Source: Lachnospira sp. UBA4346 | Lineage (GTDB): Bacteria > Bacillota > Clostridia > Lachnospirales > Lachnospiraceae | NCBI GenBank assembly: GCA_002394205.1 | Contig: DGTC01000065.1 | Coordinates: forward strand, 1 to 64,000 | Reading direction: 5' to 3' | Length of the DNA stretch: 64,000 nt | Shown here: positions 8,514 to 15,216 of the stretch, one piece after another | How the letters are laid out: the number at the start of each line of letters is the position of its first letter | Numbering within the stretch: position 1 is the first letter of the stretch | Position numbers and translations under genes: made by a program | The notes under the pieces: generated by a model | Databases searched by the model: none | Told to the model about the DNA's origin: nothing | The model's input: only the letters and a program-made list of their open reading frames with translations

Positions 8514-8732
8514 ATGTACGATAAAAAATATTGGAGACAGGGAAAAAATGTTACAGTAGGTCAGCTTATGGACTACATTAGAAAAAATGTACCAGAGGAT
8601 GCTGTGTTTTGTGTTCTTGGAAATAATCAGATATATTTTCATTTGGAAGAAGATAAATCCGTATTTTGTGTTGATGATGCTCCGCTAAGTGAATTAGAGG
8701 AATATGCTGGATTTGAGCCAATGGATATATAA
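8514..8732 (+). CDS. Small hypothetical protein
   Basis: A 72-residue protein; TTGGAGGAAATAG upstream gives a good binding site for ATG 8514. The sequence (VGQLMDYIRKNVPEDAVFCVLG, then FHLEEDKSVFCVDDAPLSELEEY) looks like a compact alpha/beta domain seen in small element-encoded proteins, but I cannot name a family. It is flanked by terminators on both sides. Confidence 0.65.
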   Translation: MYDKKYWRQGKNVTVGQLMDYIRKNVPEDAVFCVLGNNQIYFHLEEDKSVFCVDDAPLSELEEYAGFEPMDI

Positions 8733-8742
8733 AAGAACGAAA

Positions 8743-8782
8743 ATGCTGGATGGTGGTAATAAATGCCGTCCAGTATTTTTTT
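8743..8782 (+). terminator. Intrinsic terminator
   Basis: ATGCTGGATGG pairs with CCGTCCAGTAT (one wobble) and a run of T follows. It ends the gene at 8514-8732. Confidence 0.75.
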
Positions 8783-8877
8783 ATTCAAAAAGAGCAGATA
8801 GACACATTCTGTCATTCTTAAATGGTAATATGACAGTGTAAATGAAACAACAATAAGCGAAAGAGAGGTAATACATT

Positions 8878-9075
8878 ATGAAGATGATAGATAAATTAGC
8901 ATATGTAGCAGATGAACTTCGTTACAATTATATTTTGAATAGGACTGTGATTGATGCCGGAAAGGATCTGGCAAAGGGAGCTGTTATCGGTGCCGGAATA
9001 GGTTTGGCAATAAATTATGTCGGATTGAGAAAAAATGGTCTCCCTAAGTCAATGCTTAAGTACATTATCAAATAA
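8878..9075 (+). CDS. Small protein with glycine-rich hydrophobic segment
   Basis: A 65-residue protein with GAGAGGTAATAC upstream. Residues 34-50 (KGAVIGAGIGLAINYVG) have the GxxxG spacing of a glycine-zipper membrane helix, flanked by basic residues. No family recognised. It could be a membrane-active peptide or an assembly partner of the neighbouring small genes. Confidence 0.6.
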   Translation: MKMIDKLAYVADELRYNYILNRTVIDAGKDLAKGAVIGAGIGLAINYVGLRKNGLPKSMLKYIIK

Positions 9076-9101
9076 GAAGTGCCAGAGAATGGGGTGAGAG
9101 G

Positions 9102-9218
9102 ATGAAGAAACTATTATTTTGGATTCAGGTTAAAAAGAGAATGGAACGGAGACAGTGTAAGTCTTGCTGTCTGAACTGTGCATATTTTGATAGCTGCTAT
9201 TCGGACGGTAGTTTTTAG
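9102..9218 (+). CDS. Cysteine-rich miniprotein
   Basis: A 38-residue peptide preceded by GGGGTGAGAGG. The N-terminal half is basic; the C-terminal half contains five Cys (CKSCCLNCAYFDSCYS), a spacing able to bind zinc or an iron-sulfur cluster. It ends 11 bases before the ADP-ribosylglycohydrolase gene, and its final codons plus TAGGAGGGG supply that gene's binding site, so the two are probably coupled. Function unknown. Confidence 0.55.
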   Translation: MKKLLFWIQVKKRMERRQCKSCCLNCAYFDSCYSDGSF

Positions 9219-9229
9219 GAGGGGCGTTT

Positions 9230-10042
9230 ATGTATGGTGCGATAATTGGAGATATTGCTGGATCGACCTATGAGAGAAGAAATATTAAGACTAAAAATTT
9301 TGAGTTGTTCCGTTTGGGAAGCAGATGTACGGACGATACGATTATGAGTGTTGCTGTTGCAGATGCTGTGAGATTACATAGTTCGATAGAAGATTTTAGC
9401 CAGCTTGTGATTGAAAAAATGAGAGAGTGGGGAAATAAATATCCCAATGCCGGATATGGCGGTACATTCAAAAAGTGGTTAAAGGATAGAACTATGGGGG
9501 CTTATGGTAGTTATGGGAATGGTTCAGCAATGCGAGTTACAGCCTGTGCATTAGGAGCTTCTACACTTGCAGAGGTTCTTGAGTTGGCAAAGCTTTCTGC
9601 AGAGGTTACGCATAATCATCCAGAGGGCATAAAGGGGGCACTGGCGATTGCAGCGTGTGTATATCTTGCGAACACAGGTAAGGATAAAGATGGAATCAGA
9701 GAGTATGTAAATGACAATTTTTATATGCTGGATAGTTCAATAGATGAAATTAGACCACGATATAAATTTGATGTTTCCTGCATGGGTTCTGTGCCAGTTG
9801 CAATTCAGGCATTTCTTGAGGGTGATAGTTTTGAAGATGTAATCAAGACAGCAATTTCTGTAGGGGGAGATAGTGACACGATTGCTTCAATGGCAGGGAC
9901 TATTGCGTGGAGCTATTATAAATATCAGAATGGTGGAAATCTTACAGCCGATATGGGATCATTAAAGAATCAAGCAGAAAAGATTATGCCGGAGGATATT
10001 AAAATCTCTGTGGAATTATTTTCCCAATCTCTACAGATGTAA
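9230..10042 (+). CDS. ADP-ribosylglycohydrolase family protein
   Basis: A 270-residue member of the DraG/ARH family, which hydrolyses ADP-ribose from modified proteins or nucleic acids using a two-metal centre. Readable signatures are MYGAIIGDIAGSTYE at the N-terminus, RCTDDTIMSVAVADAV (metal-binding TDDT at about 34-37), GYGGTFKKW, GNGSAMRV, and GGDSDTIASMAGTIAW near the C-terminus (metal-binding D-S-D). All key residues appear intact and the length is normal. It is located next to an element recombination module. It might reverse an ADP-ribosylating toxin or defence enzyme; that role is inference only. Confidence 0.92.
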   Translation: MYGAIIGDIAGSTYERRNIKTKNFELFRLGSRCTDDTIMSVAVADAVRLHSSIEDFSQLVIEKMREWGNKYPNAGYGGTFKKWLKDRTMGAYGSYGNGSAMRVTACALGASTLAEVLELAKLSAEVTHNHPEGIKGALAIAACVYLANTGKDKDGIREYVNDNFYMLDSSIDEIRPRYKFDVSCMGSVPVAIQAFLEGDSFEDVIKTAISVGGDSDTIASMAGTIAWSYYKYQNGGNLTADMGSLKNQAEKIMPEDIKISVELFSQSLQM

Positions 10043-10102
10043 GTTTGCTCCATAATAATTGAGATAATGTGGCATTATACTAAAAGATTGGAGAATGTGA
10101 AA

Positions 10103-10483
10103 ATGAACGATTTGACGAGAAATGCCATATTTGAAGCTTGTAATCTTATCTTAGATTATATTGATCCGGATGAACTGATGGAAGAAAACGAATTTTGTGA
10201 AATGCTAGAAAAATTCAACAGATATAAGTTCTGTATGCCTGAAGAAGTAGCAAAAATATTTGAAGATTTTATAGCGGAAAAGTTGGAACCATATATATAC
10301 GGAGAGGCAGTTCTGTATGATATGAAAAAGATTGCTCCACAGCATAAAGCTGGAGCTGAACTGTCAGAGGAGCAGTTTAAGAAAATGCTCATGGAATGTT
10401 ACTCTGCTACAATGGATATAAGAAAGGATTTTGAAGAGAATGTGGTAAATGCTAAATTAAAGCAATATCTATTGGCAGACTAG
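10103..10483 (+). CDS. Hypothetical helical protein
   Basis: A 126-residue acidic, helical protein. ATG 10103 has TTGGAGAATG upstream; an in-frame ATG at 10067 has only a weak site. The sequence contains many Glu/Phe pairs and no recognised motif. It follows the ADP-ribosylglycohydrolase gene and is closed by a strong terminator, so it may be the last gene of that unit. Confidence 0.6.
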   Translation: MNDLTRNAIFEACNLILDYIDPDELMEENEFCEMLEKFNRYKFCMPEEVAKIFEDFIAEKLEPYIYGEAVLYDMKKIAPQHKAGAELSEEQFKKMLMECYSATMDIRKDFEENVVNAKLKQYLLAD

Positions 10484-10495
10484 AGATAATAACAA

Positions 10496-10536
10496 AGGTG
10501 TGGACTGTTCAATCACAATCCACACCTCTTTTTTAC
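10496..10536 (+). terminator. Intrinsic terminator
   Basis: AGGTGTGGA pairs with TCCACACCT around a 14-base loop, then a T-rich run that overlaps the end of the convergent regulator gene. Confidence 0.8.
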
Positions 10537-10883
10537 ATATTTTTTTGTTGCAAAAGCATTTCGGAATATATTTCCAAATATCTGTTGACATGATTTACTT
10601 CTTCATCCGTTCCAGTTCTGAGAATGGATAGTACCGTATTATCAAGTCTTTCAATTTTATCATCTTTGCTTTTTCCCCATACTATGTAATCAAGACTGCA
10701 ATTACAGAGATTGCAAAACTCAACTATCTTTTTGAAGGAAAGGCAGGATGTACCAGATTCGCAGTGACTGATGTGCTTTGGTGTTAGCTCAAGAACCGCT
10801 GCGAGCTGATCTTGGGTATAGCGATTAGCCTTGCGTATTTCAGCGAGGCGGCGTCCCATCTCATCAAATTTTATTTCATCCAT
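10533..10883 (-). CDS. XRE-family transcriptional regulator
   Basis: A 116-residue Cro/C1-type regulator: helix-turn-helix at about residues 10-65 (RRLAEIRKANRYTQDQLAAV, ELTPKHISHCESG), then a SLDYIVWG tail typical of phage and element repressors and a helical C-terminus for dimerisation. It is read leftward; the region upstream (10884-11023) holds three related operator-like sequences, so it probably represses itself. It is the second of three XRE regulators of the first 11 kb and is the least similar to the other two. Confidence 0.9.
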   Translation of the reverse strand: MDEIKFDEMGRRLAEIRKANRYTQDQLAAVLELTPKHISHCESGTSCLSFKKIVEFCNLCNCSLDYIVWGKSKDDKIERLDNTVLSILRTGTDEEVNHVNRYLEIYSEMLLQQKNM

Positions 10884-10929
10884 ATGTGTTCACCACTTTC
10901 TAAGGTATATTATAAAGTAGACTTCGGCT

Positions 10930-11002
10930 TTCGATAACTCAATCAAAGGTCTATAAATTCGACAAAAGGTGCAATAAAAGGTTTAGTTATCGACAAAAGG
11001 TG
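10930..11002. promoter_or_regulatory. Operator-like direct repeats upstream of XRE gene
   Basis: TCGACAAAAGGTG occurs exactly at 10959-10971 and 10990-11002 (31-bp period), with a degenerate third relative (TCGATAACTCAATCAAAGGTC) around 10931-10951. On the minus strand these lie upstream of the 10533-10883 regulator. A TTATCG/TATAAT pair with 17-bp spacing on that strand (around 10910-10940) may be its promoter. Cooperative repressor binding is inferred. Confidence 0.5.
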
Positions 11003-11023
11003 TTATAATAGTATCGTGAGTGC

Positions 11024-11052
11024 AAAAAGAAGAGCACCCTTTAAGGTGCCCT
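11024..11052 (-). terminator. Intrinsic terminator (leftward)
   Basis: On the minus strand GGGCACCTTAAAGGGTGCTC forms a short GC-rich hairpin and TTCTTTTT follows. It ends the leftward regulator gene at 11057-11377. Confidence 0.7.
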
Positions 11053-11056
11053 AGAG

Positions 11057-11377
11057 TTAGTCTACAGTATTTAGAAAATGTAGGAGAGTATCTTGTTGCT
11101 CAGGTCTCATTCCATTGATGCGATTTTCCAAAGGGGTAGGCTCTGCAACAATAAAATCTTCATTGAAAAAATCGGAGAGGGAAATATTGAGTTCCAGACA
11201 TAACATAAAGAGCTTTTCAACAGAAATATTCGTTTTGTTTCCAAGCTCTATATCTCTTATGTAGGATTGTGATACACCGGATTTATAGGCGAGTCCATTT
11301 ATTGTATATCCGGCATTTTGTCGTAAAGTGGTTATTCGCTTTCGAATAAAGATATGTAGGTTGTCTTCGTCAATCAT
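11057..11377 (-). CDS. XRE-family transcriptional regulator
   Basis: A 106-residue Cro/C1-type protein, paralogous to the one at 746-1066: it shares SGVSQSYIRDIELGNK in the recognition-helix region and a tail built around RPEQQDTLLHFL. AAGGAGTTAC on the minus strand precedes ATG 11377. It is divergent from the WYL-regulated operon, with 350 bases of control region between them, so it could influence that operon as well as itself. Confidence 0.9.
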   Translation of the reverse strand: MIDEDNLHIFIRKRITTLRQNAGYTINGLAYKSGVSQSYIRDIELGNKTNISVEKLFMLCLELNISLSDFFNEDFIVAEPTPLENRINGMRPEQQDTLLHFLNTVD

Positions 11378-11495
11378 AATTGTAACTCCTTTTAATTATT
11401 TTTCAGAGGTGAAGTTACACATGGATGAAATAAAATTGACGATATTCCTATATAGATTAAGCCGCATTTTCCATGAAAGTAACATCTAGGAAGAA

Positions 11496-11524
11496 TTGAC
11501 TATTATCGCTGTGGCGGTTATAAT
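11496..11524 (+). promoter_or_regulatory. Sigma-A promoter with palindrome in its spacer
   Basis: TTGACT and TATAAT are separated by exactly 17 bases, close to ideal. The spacer contains ATTATCGCTGTGGCGGT, an imperfect inverted repeat related to the perfect-armed palindrome at 11652-11667, so a repressor bound here would block RNA polymerase. The downstream WYL-domain regulator is the obvious candidate repressor. Confidence 0.75.
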
Positions 11525-11605
11525 ATAAATTGGAGATTTTGTAAACGGAAGAGGTATTTTAGAGGGCAAAATTAGCATAGCGGTAAGACAGATTTATACA
11601 GCGAC

Positions 11606-11642
11606 ACTATAGGGACATTGCCTCTATGGTATTATTTTTTTT
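11606..11642 (+). terminator. Leader terminator / possible attenuator
   Basis: ACTATAGGG pairs with CCTCTATGGT (one bulge, one wobble) and eight T follow. It lies about 80 bases after the promoter's expected start and about 85 bases before the WYL gene, so transcripts would be cut to roughly 110 nt unless readthrough occurs. Two upstream AGAGG elements could pair with CCTCT to form an antiterminator. It might alternatively define a free small RNA. Confidence 0.6.
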
Positions 11643-11651
11643 AGAAAAAGT

Positions 11652-11667
11652 TATCGCTGTAGCGATA
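11652..11667. promoter_or_regulatory. Palindromic operator candidate
   Basis: TATCGCT-GT-AGCGATA has perfect 7-bp arms. The same half-site (TATCGCTGT) occurs in the promoter spacer at 11504-11512, making these two a matched pair of sites 148 bp apart, suitable for one dimeric regulator. Confidence 0.6.
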
Positions 11668-11727
11668 GAAAGACAGAATGTGTCCTTCTGACTTGGTATT
11701 ATATAGCTAAGTAAGGGAGGTTTCAAA

Positions 11728-12687
11728 ATGGCAGATAGAAACGAAGGTACTGACAAGATAGAAAGAGTGTTGGGATTATATACAAAGCTTATGAATGGGG
11801 CTTTGATTTATAAGTCTGAGGAAGCTGTCAATTATGGAGTAAATGAGAGAAGTATCCAGCGAGATATAGATGATATTCGCAATTATCTTGATGTAAAAGG
11901 AACAGAGGATGGCATTATCAACTCTGTTGTGTATGATCGCATTCAAAAAGGCTATAGATTAGAGCCAATATACAAGTTGAAGTTTACCAATCCAGAGATA
12001 CTTGCAATATGCAAAATCCTGTTGGATAGCAGAGCATTCACTAAAAATGAAATGAAGGGAATGCTGGATAAGCTCATAGAAACATGCGTGCCGGCGACTA
12101 ATCAAAAGCTTGTATCAGATCTGATTAAGAATGAAGAATTTCATTATATAGAGCCTCTACATAAATCGGTTTTTATAGATAAAATGTGGAGCATTGGTCA
12201 GGCGATACAGACTCACAGCTACATAGAATTTGATTACCAAAGATTAAAGGACAAGGCAGTGGTACATCGAAAGGTACAGCCGTTGGCGATTATGTTCTCT
12301 GAAATGTATTTTTACATGGCAGCGTTCATTGATGATGAAGAAGTAAGAAAAGATTTTGATGTATTAAATGATTCGTTCCCAACGATTTACAGAATTGATC
12401 GTATAGAGAATTTGAAAGTTTTGGATGAAAGATATCATATTCCATACAGTGACAGGTTTGAGGAAGGAGAGTTCCGTAAAAGAATCCAGTTTATGTATGG
12501 CGGTAAGCTCAGGAAGATTAAGTTTAAGTACACTGGTCTTTCCATAGAGGCTGTATTAGACAAGCTTCCTACTGCAAAGATTATCAGTGAGGAAGATGGT
12601 GCATATATCATCTCTGCAGAGGTATTTGGCAATGGGATAGATATGTGGCTGAGAAGTCAGGGAGATATGGTGAAAGAAATAATCTGA
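11728..12687 (+). CDS. WYL-domain transcriptional regulator
   Basis: A 319-residue regulator: an N-terminal winged-helix part (about 8-60, with the recognition segment NYGVNERSIQRDIDDIRNYL) followed by the Sm-like WYL domain (about 150-240: YIEFDYQRLKD, VQPLAIMFSEMYFYMAAF, FPTIYRIDRIENLKVLD) and a C-terminal extension (about 250-319). WYL regulators such as BrxR and CapW repress anti-phage systems and are thought to sense nucleotide or nucleic-acid ligands. GGGAGG is placed correctly. It is the first gene of a five-gene operon (gaps of about 14 bases, then overlaps), and paired palindromes upstream suggest autorepression. Confidence 0.9.
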   Translation: MADRNEGTDKIERVLGLYTKLMNGALIYKSEEAVNYGVNERSIQRDIDDIRNYLDVKGTEDGIINSVVYDRIQKGYRLEPIYKLKFTNPEILAICKILLDSRAFTKNEMKGMLDKLIETCVPATNQKLVSDLIKNEEFHYIEPLHKSVFIDKMWSIGQAIQTHSYIEFDYQRLKDKAVVHRKVQPLAIMFSEMYFYMAAFIDDEEVRKDFDVLNDSFPTIYRIDRIENLKVLDERYHIPYSDRFEEGEFRKRIQFMYGGKLRKIKFKYTGLSIEAVLDKLPTAKIISEEDGAYIISAEVFGNGIDMWLRSQGDMVKEII

Positions 12688-12701
12688 TGGCGAGGTGTAG
12701 T

Positions 12702-13109
12702 ATGAGTTTTTCAGAAAAAGACATAAAAAATGAATATGAAAAGTATAGACAAGAGGCAGAAAAGATACTGGAAGATAATGATAAAGTTGGAAAAATTTTG
12801 GATGAAGCAGAATTGAAAATGTCAAAGGTTCCTGTATTTGGAGAAGATTTGCGAAATGTAATTGTGATGATAGAAATGATACGGTCATACATAAAGAAGG
12901 AGTATAGAGATATTCCGAAGTGTTCTATTATTTCTATGCTAGCAGCAATAACATATTTCTTGTCACCGATAGACTTGGTTCCAGATTGTATTCCAGTATT
13001 AGGATATATAGATGATGTTGCGGTAATAAAGCTTGTTTTAAGTCTAGGAATAAAAGGTGATGTGCAAAAATATAAGGAATGGAGGAAATGTCATGAAAAA
13101 AACAGTTAA
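12702..13109 (+). CDS. DUF1232 (YkvA-like) membrane protein
   Basis: A 135-residue protein. The C-terminal half has the DUF1232 signature: YRDIPKCSIISMLAAITYF, then LSPIDLVPDCIPVLGYIDDV and VIKLVLSLG, a short hydrophobic hairpin typical of YkvA-type proteins whose biochemical role is unknown. The N-terminal 60 residues are charged and helical. ATG 12702 follows GCGAGGTG; an open-frame extension to 12645 would overlap the WYL gene and is rejected. It overlaps the next gene by 17 bases, so translation is coupled. DUF1232 proteins appear in several defence-associated operons, which fits the context. Confidence 0.85.
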   Translation: MSFSEKDIKNEYEKYRQEAEKILEDNDKVGKILDEAELKMSKVPVFGEDLRNVIVMIEMIRSYIKKEYRDIPKCSIISMLAAITYFLSPIDLVPDCIPVLGYIDDVAVIKLVLSLGIKGDVQKYKEWRKCHEKNS

Positions 13110-14361
13110 TGTGAGTATTTCTAAAAAAGAGATTTCCTTTGCAGAAGGAATAAAAAAGACTTGTTTAGAAGGAATGACTAATCTACAGATTTGCGAATAC
13201 TTTAATTCAGTCTTGAATGAAGTTGAGCAGATTAACGAGCTTATATATAAAAATAGCATTGCGGCAAGCACAGGTAACATAAGCATGAATCCGAGATTGC
13301 AAGGCTTTTTATTTGAAAAATATCAAGCATACACATTTAATGTCAGAGCAATTTTGAATGATAAAAATTATAGAGCTTATGTGTTGCCTATTGATGGTGG
13401 CGGATTTGGGAAAAACTCGGTTGATATTTCAATCAGGGATATTAACACTAACAAAGTTATTAGAAATTATCAGGCAAAATGTTGTGTTAGTGCTGAAGCA
13501 ACGGTAAAAGCTATTAAAGATGGAGATTACAGCAATCAAAGGTTGTTGGTTCCTAGTGATCAGCTAAATGAAGTGAAAAAAGGGTTTTCGGCAACAAGGT
13601 CTGTAACTGATGTTGTTGAGTATGATGGAATATCTAGCACACCATTGTCATATGATGAGGCGAAAAAAATTCAGAACGCATTGCAATCTGGAGATTTCAG
13701 TACAGTGGACTTAAGTATGTTCTCAGATAAAGAATTGGTGATTGCTGGGGTTGAATGTTTGAAGAAAGCTATTGCTCTTGATGCCATTGTTAGAGCTGTG
13801 ACAATTTTAGTAGAACACACATTAGGTATATCTGAAAATACCGTAAAAGAGGATATTGTCGTCAATTTAAAAGATATTGGTTGGGATGCGGTAAAAATAG
13901 CTTTAAAAGAGGCTATTGTTATTGAAATAAATAAACACATGAGTTCTATGCCACAGTTCATTAAAGACATGCCGTTAGATCAGTTAAATTCATTGACACT
14001 TGCGGCTGCAAGTATTGTTACTGATGTTATAAAAGTTAGTGTTCAATGTGGTAGCGGAAAGATTACAGAGTCAGAAGCTGTTGAAGAAGTTTTGGAATCT
14101 GTTATTACATCCGTATGCTCTGTTGCGGCGGGGGCATTAGGAGGATTTTTGAGTGAAGGAACCTTGACAGTTCCAGCAAGTATTGCAGGTGGAATTGGTG
14201 GAAGAGTTTTAATTAAAAAAATCGGAAAAGAAAATATGATGAAAGCTGCTGATGGCTGTGTAAAGATTAAAAACTTTTCAATTGAACTTGCAGAAAAACC
14301 AGTTTTATATGTTAAAAGCATTACAAGTCAAACTACAAATCTATTAACACAAGGAGTGTAG
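13093..14361 (+). CDS. Putative nuclease-like effector with hydrophobic tail
   Basis: A 422-residue protein with no family I can name firmly. Residues 66-130 carry the order expected of a PD-(D/E)xK nuclease core: Glu75 in GFLFEKYQAY, Asp111 in NSVDISIRD, and Gln127-x-Lys129 in RNYQAKCC. The section to about 200 ends with a PLSYDEAKKIQNA segment. The C-terminal half is helical, then has a Gly/Ala-rich hydrophobic stretch (about 335-385: VAAGALGGFL, PASIAGGIGGRVL) like a glycine zipper that could enter membranes. GGAGG precedes ATG 13093, and the start overlaps the DUF1232 gene. The combination suggests a toxic effector controlled by the ATPase and Sel1 partner. The nuclease reading is inference. 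Confidence 0.65.
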   Translation: MKKTVNVSISKKEISFAEGIKKTCLEGMTNLQICEYFNSVLNEVEQINELIYKNSIAASTGNISMNPRLQGFLFEKYQAYTFNVRAILNDKNYRAYVLPIDGGGFGKNSVDISIRDINTNKVIRNYQAKCCVSAEATVKAIKDGDYSNQRLLVPSDQLNEVKKGFSATRSVTDVVEYDGISSTPLSYDEAKKIQNALQSGDFSTVDLSMFSDKELVIAGVECLKKAIALDAIVRAVTILVEHTLGISENTVKEDIVVNLKDIGWDAVKIALKEAIVIEINKHMSSMPQFIKDMPLDQLNSLTLAAASIVTDVIKVSVQCGSGKITESEAVEEVLESVITSVCSVAAGALGGFLSEGTLTVPASIAGGIGGRVLIKKIGKENMMKAADGCVKIKNFSIELAEKPVLYVKSITSQTTNLLTQGV

Positions 14362-15207
14362 ATGATGGGGTATGATAAGAAAAAATTAAAAGAAAAAATA
14401 GATACTATACTTTCTGAGAGTAATAATGATGTTATTATTGCAGATCTTTATTTTTTGATAAAGAAATCAGAACTTAGTAAAGAGCAAAAAACAGAGGTGT
14501 TTGAATTACTCAAAAAATATTCGGATGAGAACATAATCGCTTTTAGTTTTCTTGGGGATTGCTACGCAAATGGTTGGGGATGTCAAAAATCAAAAACAGA
14601 TGCTATTGCCTCATATAAGATAGTTATTGATTCTAATTTACCAGAAGATAAGAAATGTATTGCCGCATCTCGATTAGGAAATCTTTTTTTGAAAGAAAGA
14701 CAATATGATGAAGCAAAAATATATATCAATATGAGTACAAATCCTGAGGATTATGTGAAGCTTGCTAAGGCAAATAAAAATTATAATTTTAATGCTGCGT
14801 TAGAAGAACTAAGGCAAGCGGCGGAATATGGAAAAGTGGATGCATTTCGAACTGCAACCAAATGGTGTTTGGAAAATCATGATAATGCAATTAAGGCAAG
14901 AGCAATGGAATATGCGATGGAGTATATGTATTCAAGTGCTCCGGAGGAAAAAAGACAGAAGACAGTAGACTTGGTTGTAGACTATTTTTATAAAGCATTG
15001 GGAGAAGATGATGCTGTTAATAAGGATGAAATAAATAGAAATTTTACACTATTTAAAGAGGCAATAAGAAATGCTCATTTGAAAATTAAAGCGGAAAATC
15101 CTGTAAAGAAAACATATAAAAAAGTGGAAGGGACTGTTTTGGGTGCTGTTGCTGTTGGTGCAGTTGGATTGGGGATAGAAGTTGCCAAAAGAATGATAAA
15201 AAGGTAG
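14362..15207 (+). CDS. Sel1-like repeat protein with C-terminal anchor
   Basis: A 281-residue helical repeat protein. At least one clear Sel1-type unit is visible (about residues 50-90: FLGDCYANGWGCQKSKTDAI), followed by degenerate TPR/Sel1 units (AASRLGNLFLKERQYDEAK; AEYGKVDAFRTATKW). The last 25 residues (VLGAVAVGAVGLGIEVAKRM) form a Gly/Ala-rich hydrophobic helix, echoing the tail of the upstream protein. Sel1 repeats are protein-interaction scaffolds. The ATG immediately follows the preceding stop, and a second ATG at 14365 has better spacing from AAGGAG. It likely bridges effector and ATPase; that is inference. Confidence 0.75.
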   Translation: MMGYDKKKLKEKIDTILSESNNDVIIADLYFLIKKSELSKEQKTEVFELLKKYSDENIIAFSFLGDCYANGWGCQKSKTDAIASYKIVIDSNLPEDKKCIAASRLGNLFLKERQYDEAKIYINMSTNPEDYVKLAKANKNYNFNAALEELRQAAEYGKVDAFRTATKWCLENHDNAIKARAMEYAMEYMYSSAPEEKRQKTVDLVVDYFYKALGEDDAVNKDEINRNFTLFKEAIRNAHLKIKAENPVKKTYKKVEGTVLGAVAVGAVGLGIEVAKRMIKR

Positions 15208-15216
15208 AGGTGCATA

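Larger units (their letters stand above)
11378..11727 (+). other. Intergenic control region of the WYL operon
   Basis: This 350-base gap holds a consensus promoter, an intrinsic terminator and two palindromes (listed separately). It also contains a 22-codon open frame at 11421-11489 (MDEIKL...) with GAGGTGAAG upstream, which could be a leader peptide but is unsupported otherwise. No longer gene is visible. Confidence 0.6.
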
